Below are positions 56,938 through 64,000 of a DNA stretch of 64,000 nucleotides, piece by piece (positions within the stretch are counted from its first letter, which is position 1; every line of letters starts with the position of its first letter). The notes under the pieces were generated by a model. It made no database searches. It worked only from the letters and a program-made list of their open reading frames with translations, and had not been told where the DNA came from. This stretch comes from Stramonita haemastoma. Taxonomy: Eukaryota > Mollusca > Gastropoda > Neogastropoda > Muricidae. Location of the stretch: contig CM060318.1 of the NCBI GenBank assembly GCA_030674155.1, positions 84,097,622 through 84,161,621 on the forward strand. Reading direction: 5' to 3'. The translations under genes and the position numbers were made by a program.

Positions 56938-59900
56938 TTAAGGGCACTGTCCACGTCTGGTGCAGGCTCGCTGGTGGCTGTTCAGTCCAATGCGTGACAA
57001 ACAAACCCGGCCGCAGCGGCTGCAGGGGAAAGTCGATTCTGGGGTTGATGTAGAGGGGACGCGGCTCTTCCTCCTCATTCGCTTCTCCTCAAGGGCGGCT
57101 CTGCGATTGTCCTCAAAGGAGGAGACCGACTGATGCACAGTGTGTCGCCAGGCCTGCTGGTCAGCAGCAAGGACTGACCACTGGTTATGGTCTATGAGGC
57201 AGGCTGACAGAGATTTCTTCAGAGAGTCTTTAAATCTCTTCTTTGGTGCGCCTCTGTAGCGGTGTCCGGTGGAAAGTTCACCGTAGAGAACCATCTTCGG
57301 TAGGCGATGGTCCTCCATTCTAGAGACATGCCCTGCCCAGCGTAGCTGCGTTTTCAGCAACATGGCCTCAATGCTGGTGATCCCTGCTTGCTCCAGCACC
57401 TCAGCATTCGTGGTGAAGTCGCTCCAGTGGATGTCGAGGATGGAGCGGAGACAGCGTTGGTGGAAGCGTTCCAGAATTCGCAGGTGGTATCTGTATGTGA
57501 CCCATGACTCAGAGCCGTACAGGAGGGTGGTCAGTACCACAGCTCTGTAGACACTGATCTTGGTGTCTTTCTTCAGGTGTTTGTTTTTCCAGACACGGTG
57601 GTAGAGTCTGCCAAAAGCACTGTTTGCCTTTGCCAGTCTGTTGTCTACATCTTTATCAATCTTTGCGTCAGAGGAGATTGTGCATCCCAGGTAGGTAAGC
57701 TGCTGGACTGTCTTCAGTTCTGTCTCACCAATTGTAATGTGAGATGGGTGGTACGCTACCTGAGGTGCGGGCTGGTAGAGAACCTCTGTCTTCTTCAGGC
57801 TGACTTCGAGTCCGAAGAGCTGGGCTGCCTCTGCAAAACAGGATGTTACATGCTGCAGGGCGGTTTCTGTGTGGGCTACAAGGGCAGCATCATCAGCAAA
57901 AAGTAGCTCTCGAATTTGTTGCTCCAGGGTTTTGGTGTGGGCCTGAAGACGCCGCAGGTTGAATAGGCTGCCATCTGTGCGGTAGCGTATGAAAACTCCG
58001 TCTTCGTCATCAAGATCTTCTGTGGCCCGCTGAAGCATCATGCTGAAGAAGATAGTGAAGAGGGTTGGTGCAAGAACGCAGCCCTGCTTCACCCCGTTTG
58101 TGATTGGGAAAGGCTCTGAGAGGTCGTTGCTGTTTCTGACCTGGCCACGCTGGTCTTCATGTAGCTGGATCACCATGTTGAGAAACTTTGGGGGGCAGCC
58201 AAGACGCTCCATGATCTGCCACAGGCCCTTCCTGCTCACAGTGTCAAATGCCTTGGTTAAATCAACGAAGGTGATGTACAGTCCCTTGTTCTGTTTGCGG
58301 CACTTTTCTTGAAGTTGTCTGAGCACGAAGACCATGTCGGTGGTACCCCTGTTAGCTCTGAAGCCGCACTGGCTCTCAGGGAGGTGGTGTTCTGCAACAG
58401 CAGGTACTAGTCTGTTGAGGAGAACTCTTGCAAGGATTTTGCCAGCGATGGAGAGAAGAGTTATCCCCCTGTAGTTGGAGCAATCTGATTTTTCCCCTTT
58501 GTTTTTGTAAAGGGTGATTATGATTGCATCACGAAGGTTTTGTGGTAACTTTCCCTGCTCCCAGCAGCAGACAAAAAATTCATGGAGCTTGCAGTGCAGT
58601 GTTTGCCCCCCGTTTTTCCATAATTCTGGTGGAATACCGTCGACGCCTGCAGCCTTCCCACTCTTCAGTTGTTCTATGGCTTTAGTTACCTCTTCCAGGG
58701 TTGGGGCTTCGTCCAGTTCTTCTTTCACTGGTTGCTGTGGGATCTGTTGGATCACTGCGTCATCAACAGTGCGATCAGCGCTGAAGAGGGTTTGAAAGTG
58801 TTCAGCCCAGCGGTTCAATATGGACATCTTGTCTGTGAGGAGTGCCTGGCCGTCAGTGCTGCGCAAAGGACTCAACACTTGGTGAGAGGGTCCATAGACT
58901 GCCTTGAAAGCTTCGTAGAAGCCTCTGTAGTCACCTGTGTCAGCGCAGAGCTGAGTTTTCTGGGCGAGGTTAGTCCACCACTCGTTTTGGATAACTCTAA
59001 GCTGGCGCTGGAGGTTGCTGCATGTAAGACGAAAGGCAGCTTTCTTTGCTGGACAAGATGGTTGTGCAAGGTGAGCCTGGTGGGCACTTCTCTTCTTCGC
59101 CAGCAGATCTTGTATTTCTTGGTCATTTTCGTCGAACCAGTCCTTGTTCTTCTTAGTGGAAAAGCCCAAGACCTCTGCAGAGGTCTGCAGGATGGCAGTT
59201 TTTAGGCGGGTCCAGAGCGTTTCTGGACAGGGGTCAGAGGGGCAGTCCTCGACTTCCAGCTTTGACTGGAGGTTGGACTGTAGCTCAGCTTTCACTTCAG
59301 CGGACTTGAGGCTGCCAACCTGGAGTTTCTTTCTGGGGGGACCTCCTCGCTTTGACTTTGGCTTGATGTGAAGGCTGAGGTTGCATCGCACGAGGCGGTG
59401 GTCTGTGTGGCATTCTGCACTGGGCATCACTCTGGTGTGCAAGACATCACTTTGGTCTTTCTGGCGCACTAAGACGTAGTCTATGAGGTGCCAATGTTTG
59501 GACCGAGGATGCATCCAGGTTGTTTTTAGACTGTCCTTCTGCTGGAAGATTGTGTTAGTGATGATTAACTGCAGTTCAGTGCAGAACTCTAGCAGGAGAC
59601 GCCCGTTGTCGTTGCAATTCCCAACTCCATGTTTCCCCAGAACTCCCTTCCAGGCTTCTGAATCTCGGCCAACTCTAGCATTGAAATCCCCAAGGATAAT
59701 GACCTTGTCGTCTGCAGGGGTGTTTCTTACCAGGCTGTGCAGGTCACAGTAGAATTTGTTCTTGTCTGCAGGGTCTGCTTGAAGAGTCGGGGAATACACA
59801 CTGAAGAGAGTGATGTGCTGCTTGTTCTCCAGTGGCAGACGCATGGAGATGATACGGTCTGAATGACCTGTTGGTAAGTTCTCCAGCTTTGAGGCAATGG

Positions 59901-60204
59901 TGTTCTTGATCATGAAGCCTACACCTGAAAGGGGTCGTTCGGATTGGGGCTTGCCTGACCAGTATAAGGTGTAACCGGCGCCGTGTTCTTTGAGACTACC
60001 TTCATCTGAGAAGCTACGGCCATAGTAAACCCGGCCCGTCCCGTTGTTTTGACGGCCGTCTCTTTGACGGGAGAACGGATCCGTCAATGCGGCCATAGTC
60101 AACCCGGCCCGTCTCTTTCTGACAATATGGTCACCCCGAGACTGTGAGTGACGCAAAAATGAGGCTGCCGCGGTGACGCAAATCGACAGAAAATAGTTCG
60201 ACAT
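56938..60204 (-). CDS. Non-LTR retrotransposon ORF: APE endonuclease (N-truncated) and reverse transcriptase
   Basis: 1088 codons, no internal stop. About residues 1-63 are not LINE-like: they are translated from DNA-transposon-type sequence. From SFSDEGSLKEHGAG (residue about 64) the APE endonuclease follows: ILGDFNARVG (about 171), SAECHTDHRLV (about 266). The reverse transcriptase shows NYRGITLLS, ESQCGFRANRGTTD, FVDLTKAFDTV, NGVKQGCVLAPTLF and LFADDAALVAH (FADD, about 770). Then LTYLGCTIS, LLYGSESWV and LRWAGHVSRM, and a C-terminal zinc-finger-like CSRCGRVCLSRIGLNSHQRAC. The endonuclease lacks its first 40-50 residues, including the NVR and ET(R) catalytic region, so this copy should not be able to cut DNA. 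Single-ORF organisation fits RTE-like clades; clade not settled. Confidence 0.9.
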   Translation of the reverse strand: MSNYFLSICVTAAASFLRHSQSRGDHIVRKRRAGLTMAALTDPFSRQRDGRQNNGTGRVYYGRSFSDEGSLKEHGAGYTLYWSGKPQSERPLSGVGFMIKNTIASKLENLPTGHSDRIISMRLPLENKQHITLFSVYSPTLQADPADKNKFYCDLHSLVRNTPADDKVIILGDFNARVGRDSEAWKGVLGKHGVGNCNDNGRLLLEFCTELQLIITNTIFQQKDSLKTTWMHPRSKHWHLIDYVLVRQKDQSDVLHTRVMPSAECHTDHRLVRCNLSLHIKPKSKRGGPPRKKLQVGSLKSAEVKAELQSNLQSKLEVEDCPSDPCPETLWTRLKTAILQTSAEVLGFSTKKNKDWFDENDQEIQDLLAKKRSAHQAHLAQPSCPAKKAAFRLTCSNLQRQLRVIQNEWWTNLAQKTQLCADTGDYRGFYEAFKAVYGPSHQVLSPLRSTDGQALLTDKMSILNRWAEHFQTLFSADRTVDDAVIQQIPQQPVKEELDEAPTLEEVTKAIEQLKSGKAAGVDGIPPELWKNGGQTLHCKLHEFFVCCWEQGKLPQNLRDAIIITLYKNKGEKSDCSNYRGITLLSIAGKILARVLLNRLVPAVAEHHLPESQCGFRANRGTTDMVFVLRQLQEKCRKQNKGLYITFVDLTKAFDTVSRKGLWQIMERLGCPPKFLNMVIQLHEDQRGQVRNSNDLSEPFPITNGVKQGCVLAPTLFTIFFSMMLQRATEDLDDEDGVFIRYRTDGSLFNLRRLQAHTKTLEQQIRELLFADDAALVAHTETALQHVTSCFAEAAQLFGLEVSLKKTEVLYQPAPQVAYHPSHITIGETELKTVQQLTYLGCTISSDAKIDKDVDNRLAKANSAFGRLYHRVWKNKHLKKDTKISVYRAVVLTTLLYGSESWVTYRYHLRILERFHQRCLRSILDIHWSDFTTNAEVLEQAGITSIEAMLLKTQLRWAGHVSRMEDHRLPKMVLYGELSTGHRYRGAPKKRFKDSLKKSLSACLIDHNQWSVLAADQQAWRHTVHQSVSSFEDNRRAALEEKRMRRKSRVPSTSTPESTFPCSRCGRVCLSRIGLNSHQRACTRRGQCP

Positions 60205-60540
60205 AAAAAGTGTTTTTACGTAAAATCTCCCCCCAAAACTTTTATCAAAACCATTGGAATGTAATCAGGAAAGGTTAATTTACTAGTTTGTGTAGTAAGA
60301 ATTTTTGAAGCACCATAAATAAGTTTTTCTTGATTATTTTCCTTTCCGTCGACCCGGCAAACGGACGTGTTGCTCGAACGTCAAAACGACGGGTTAAAAA
60401 GAACAGGCTGGGCCGGGTCTACTATGGCCACGCACAGCCGTTTTCAGTGACGCCACAGAGTAATTCAGCCGGGCAGCATTTATCACCCGGCCCGTCGTTT
60501 TGACGGCGTCAAAATGACGGGTTCACTATGGTCGCGGCCT
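60018..60540. mobile_element. DNA-transposon-like element with nested inverted ends
   Basis: Left end aagctacggccatagtaaac, right end (complement) aaggccgcgaccatagtgaa, both running on to cccg. A second pair of the same ccatagt..acccggcc motif lies further in (about 60092-60114 and, inverted, 60408-60430), with ttttgacggc motifs nearby. About 520 bp, no transposase. The left end abuts the LINE exactly where its 5' homology starts. Confidence 0.6.
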
Positions 60541-61135
60541 TAGTGATGAACGCATTCAGTTTTATCCGAAAAAATAAAGCCCTAACCTTTCTTGCCGTGA
60601 AAAAACTTGTACTGATCTCAGAGCGATCGATATCCTTTAAATTAGGGACAGTGAATGAAAACCTTTCTGATATGCGCTCCTTTGGATAATAAGCCTTTTT
60701 GGCCCTGCTCCACCATGCCTCTTCTAGTAAGTGATAGCCTTCTTGTAAAGATAATGTTTGTGCGGTGAGAAAATTACAGTCACATAATTTTTTAATGTAA
60801 GAGTCTAAAACCATTCTTACCCTCTTTCTCGGAAAAATCCTTGGATAAGATTTTTTTTAAATCTTAATTTGGCATTTCGTATAACAAAATCTCTAATGAA
60901 TACTTCTTTAGCCAGTTTTAGGAAATTTGTTATAGTTTTAAGTCATACTAGCATTTGTTATGTATTTACTTGTTGTTATCACTGTTTAGCCCAAATCTAT
61001 GTACTGTATACATTATTAAGAAAAAGACACCCATTTTACTGCACACATCCATCAACATACTAGGCTAGACCCTCCCCTTCCCTTCCCGTCGTCTAATATC
61101 ACTTTGAGTGAACAGACCTAAAATCGAAGCAACAA
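60541..61135. other. Unassigned 5' part of the insertion
   Basis: Includes a 101-codon minus-strand frame (60509-60814; LQEGYHLLEEAWWSRAKKA in its middle) of normal composition but no family I recognise. Confidence 0.4.
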
Positions 61136-61218
61136 CAAAAACTGCATATACACGGGGACCGGATGAAAAAAAGCACGTGATTGCTTATTCTGTTATCCTC
61201 GATATAAAAGAATAAATA
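61136..61218 (+). mobile_element. SINE family C, right part of the split copy
   Basis: caaaaactgcatatacacgg, then gcttattctgttatcctcga and tataaaagaataaataaata: the tail missing from 56718-56863. Confidence 0.82.
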
Positions 61219-62250
61219 AATAATAAATAAATAAACCATAGGCCTACAATGTCAGCAGTTCTTGCTCCCTTGATTTCACTTTACCTCTATTGTTTTTGAG
61301 CAGTTTTGCAGTTTGATCATATGCTGATATCGAATCAGAGTCTATACAACGTTGCTAAAAAAGTACAAGTGAATACGAATCTTATAAGAAATAATCCTAA
61401 GAAAATGATCCTTACCAATAAAAAAAAAGGAGTTGTAGGAAACAAAAGTACTGTCACCTAAATGTAACATGCGCAGCCTGGCTTCGGTGACTAAGTACTT
61501 TCTTTTCTCAACGCCATCAGACGTAATGTTTACATGAATGTCAAATAACAGTCTCAGTTTCGAACCTAATGATTCAGAATAAGTCTCTTTCGATCTTTAG
61601 TGAATGATAGATATTGAAGAAAATATAAAGATTCATAGAAGTTCCACGGTATAGTTTTATTCAACCCACTATTTTTTTCGAAACTCAAAGAAAATTCTGT
61701 ACCGGATATTATCCTAGGACTATTGTCGTCTGATATGGGAGGAGAGTGCAAATCAACTGTTTTGGAATGGCCAACTTCACGTGATCAAGAGAAGTCAAGG
61801 AAATTGTGTATGTTGATTTTAACAGGCAATATTAAAAGTTAAAGGAAAAGGGTCTCTGCAACATGCATGTGTTGAAGATGATATTTTATGCCCCTCAAAC
61901 AGATCTGGTTTTATGTTTTCATTCTGTGTTTTTATTTCACAGTGTATCATTTTATTTTTTGCATGTGATAAATTCAGTAAACGAAGTTGAGACCAGTGAA
62001 AGCGATCACCAAAATAATACACAGTACGAATATGGAGTGAAACAAAGGGATGGATTAGCCTTTTGAAGTCAGTGGTGTTTTGTTTCTGAAATGTAGGTTT
62101 TGAGGTCTCTCTCTAACGTTTTCCGTCCTTAGGTGATCATCACAAACAACGCCATTGCCGCATTGGCACATTCATGATATTGTAGACTGATTTATAGGCC
62201 TAGCCTAGACTATATTTTGCAGATCTCATTCAGTCTCTCAGCCTGTTTCT
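61219..62250. other. Intergenic DNA, possible distal NUB1 5' region
   Basis: 61430-61560 contains tgcgcatg and minus-strand attggtaagg (donor-like), so a non-coding NUB1 first exon could lie here. The evidence is too thin for a call. Confidence 0.25.
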
Positions 62251-62256
62251 GTTTTT

Positions 62257-62258
62257 GT

Positions 62259-62290
<32 letters not shown>

Positions 62291-62372
62291 TGTCCCGGTG
62301 TGTGTGTGTCACTGTGTGTCACTGTGTGTCTCTCTCAGAGACACACACAGTGACACACAGTGACACACACAG
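62257..62372. repeat. (GT)n and a 36-bp hairpin of GT/CACTG units
   Basis: GT run 62257-62280, then arms 62299-62334 and 62337-62372, which are inverted copies of (gtgtgtcact)n with a 2-base offset and almost no loop: a strong cruciform/hairpin candidate. Confidence 0.85.
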
Positions 62373-63091
62373 AGTCTCTTGAGTCTGAATCTATGTCTCT
62401 GCCTCTCTGCCTCTCTCCCTTCCCCCTTCCCTCTCCTTACCTAGAACCAAGTCAGATGTGGAATATACAGTTATCATTTTCATGTTTAGAATATATCAAA
62501 TTTGATATACCTAACTTTGTTAGATGTTTACTGATGTCACCAATTTATTTGGCAGATGATTTAAATGTCCGTTTGAATTCCTGCTACTTTCATATGCCTG
62601 CACCACAACAATATCTCAGACTATTTTTAGATCTATTCACTTCTAAAACAGAGCTGTACAAAATACCAGTTCCTTTTAAACAAACTTTTAAAGCAAGTTC
62701 ACACATTTATCATACCCCAAATCTACAATGGTTTTCCCCCCATTGTTTGTTCTTATTGGAGCACTTTTAAAGTTACTGGATAAGAAATTAAGAATCCATG
62801 TAAACAGAAGAATGGTCCCTGGCAAAATTCTGCTGTAAAAAGGCACTCTGTCTGTTTTATGGAAAATATACTGACAAAGAAAAAAATTGAAAGCAAAAAA
62901 AAAGTGGCGCTGCTCTTGTGCCAACAAGCTTTCCACAAGGAGAGTGGCCCAAGTTTCATTAAGAGTTAAATCTGCCCTGACTGAAAAGGGGATTTAATTG
63001 AATTAAAAAATATTGAGTCTAGTTACTATATTCTACCTTTCACTAAATTATAGTGTATACATGTGTTTTTATTTTTATTTATCTTATTCTT
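62373..63091. other. Intergenic DNA, nothing recognised
   Basis: A 136-codon plus-strand frame (62360-62770) and overlapping minus frames show no conserved motif. Confidence 0.4.
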
Positions 63092-63303
63092 TTATCAAGG
63101 ATAATGGAATAAGTGCTCATGTGTTTTTTTACATCCAGTCCCTGTGTGTATACAGTTTTGTAAATCTTGTCATGTTCCCACTGGCACACAATGGCCTACT
63201 CTTACAAAAAATGGAATAGGATTTAACGCGTGCGCAAGATGTTCTGCGTGTGTTCTCACACGGGGCCTTGGTTTATAGTCTCATCCGAAGGATTTTTGGA
63301 GAG
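63092..63303 (-). mobile_element. SINE family C, inverted
   Basis: aaggataatggaataagtgc, catccagtccctgtgtgtat, ccactggcacacaatggcct, tagtctcatccgaaggattt. Confidence 0.75.
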
Positions 63304-63308
63304 AGAGT

Positions 63309-63372
<64 letters not shown>

Positions 63373-63744
63373 TGCATGCACATTGGCAAGAGTGCTTTGT
63401 TTCTTTGTGTGCTTCTCTGTGTTTTTGTATAAATTATATATAATATACAATAAGATGTTCTGCGTGTGTTCGCACACGTGGCCTCAGTTTATAGTCTCAT
63501 CTAAAGGACTTTTGGAGAGAGTGGTGTGTGTGTGTGTCACTGTGTGTATGTGTGTGTGTCACTCTGTGTGTGTGTGTGTGTGGGGTGTGTGTGTTGTGTG
63601 TGTGTGTGTGTGTGTGTGTGTACATGTATTATATATGTGTGTGTGTGTACATGTATGTGTGTGTGTGTGCTTGCATGCACGTTGGCAAGAGTGCTATGTT
63701 TCTTTGTGTGCTTCTCTGTGTTTTTGTATTATATAATATGCTTT
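63236..63744. repeat. Direct duplication of SINE end + GT repeat + flank
   Basis: The block agatgttctgcgtgtgttc ... gagagagtgg-(GT)n-cttgcatgcac ... tgcttctctgtgtttttgta occurs at 63236-63436 and again at 63452-63730, differing mainly in GT length and a cactgtgtg-variant insert. Confidence 0.85.
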
Positions 63745-64000
63745 TTGTGTCCCCCTCCCTGTTCTTCTCTTTTTTAAGATTTGTTACTTTTTGTTTTTTT
63801 ATTTCCAGTGTTGCTGTTATGCCTCACCCGGGTCTGTTTCATTCATTCAATCATTCTGTATACAGGTTGTAAACTGAGTATGTGTTTGTTATATTGATTT
63901 GGTGTTATCTATAACACTATCAGTATACTATGTCAGCATCAGCCATAACTAGCCTACTCTTCAGTCTTCTGCCAAAAACAGATTTGATAAAAAAATAAAA
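63745..64000. other. Right edge, nothing recognised
   Basis: T-rich then AT-rich sequence with cattcattcaatcattc, a LINE-tail-like run. No gene. Confidence 0.4.

Larger units (their letters stand above)
56864..61135 (-). mobile_element. 4.27-kb LINE-containing insertion with 12-bp target duplication
   Basis: Inserted into a SINE: caaaaactgcat occurs at 56852-56863 and again at 61136-61147, on either side. Minus-strand order: about 600 bp unassigned (60541-61135), a DNA-transposon-like block (60018-60540), a 1088-codon ORF with endonuclease and reverse transcriptase (60204-56938), a short 3' UTR ending gagaaaattac. A 26-bp perfect inverted repeat links 56863-56888 and 60753-60778. Confidence 0.75.

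Noticed and set aside
57577..59205. Plus-strand frames of 90-178 codons
   Set aside because: Shadows of the 1088-codon LINE ORF on the opposite strand.
58514..59752. Plus-strand cysteine/serine-rich frames
   Set aside because: Antisense of the reverse-transcriptase ORF; no family motif.
62360..62770. 136-codon plus-strand frame
   Set aside because: Begins in a GT/CA repeat and has no recognisable domain; overlaps equally open minus frames.

Overview
This is a window of nuclear DNA from an animal. It shows split genes with GT-AG introns, two metazoan gene families, non-LTR retrotransposon pieces, tRNA-derived SINEs and very many CA/GT and GA/CT microsatellites. The NUB1 exons are clearly diverged from vertebrates, and the repeat load (RTE-like LINE pieces, several SINE families, hAT-like and TTAA-flanked short DNA elements) suits a lophotrochozoan, probably a mollusc. 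That placement is inference; no species-level call is possible from the sequence alone.

Layout. (1) 1-3029: two exons of a CSRNP-family (cysteine/serine-rich nuclear protein, AXUD1-like) gene on the minus strand. The start codon is at 2884 and the rest of the gene lies beyond the left edge. (2) About 3-33 kb: a gene-poor stretch of microsatellites, at least five SINE families, short DNA elements and degraded LINE pieces, plus two spots (about 13.2-13.55 kb and 21.7-22.8 kb) with promoter-like sequence. (3) 33089-33303: one unassigned, well-spliced-looking minus-strand terminal exon. (4) 35377-55309: a NUB1 gene (NEDD8 ultimate buster 1) on the minus strand, resolved here into 17 coding exons, 641 codons plus stop. 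It encodes an N-terminal region, a ubiquitin-like domain, a helical middle, three UBA domains on separate exons and an acidic C-terminus. (5) 55.7-61.2 kb: LINE territory, with a 3' fragment of an RTE-like element and a 4.27 kb insertion that splits a SINE. The insertion carries a 1088-codon reverse-transcriptase ORF joined to a DNA-transposon-like end. (6) 61.2-64 kb: no gene recognised; SINE copies, GT repeats and a duplicated block.

NUB1 in animals brings NEDD8 and its conjugates, and related modifiers, to the proteasome through its Ubl and UBA domains. CSRNP proteins are nuclear transcription regulators. Nothing in the window links the two beyond being neighbours on the same strand.

Most unusual points: (a) the 3' end of the exon coding the second NUB1 UBA domain, together with its 5' splice site, is repeated in tandem 12 times (46 bp unit), and each unit could in principle act as an in-frame 30 nt micro-exon; (b) NUB1 has two apparent 1-bp frameshifts of opposite sign in short T runs (exons 7 and 14), either assembly errors or a damaged allele; (c) a hAT-like element sits 31 bp from the exon 14 acceptor and carries four CRE-type octamers; (d) one SINE family has a tRNA-like start fused to a segment that looks like the internal promoter of 5S rRNA; (e) SINE bodies and tails are swapped between families.
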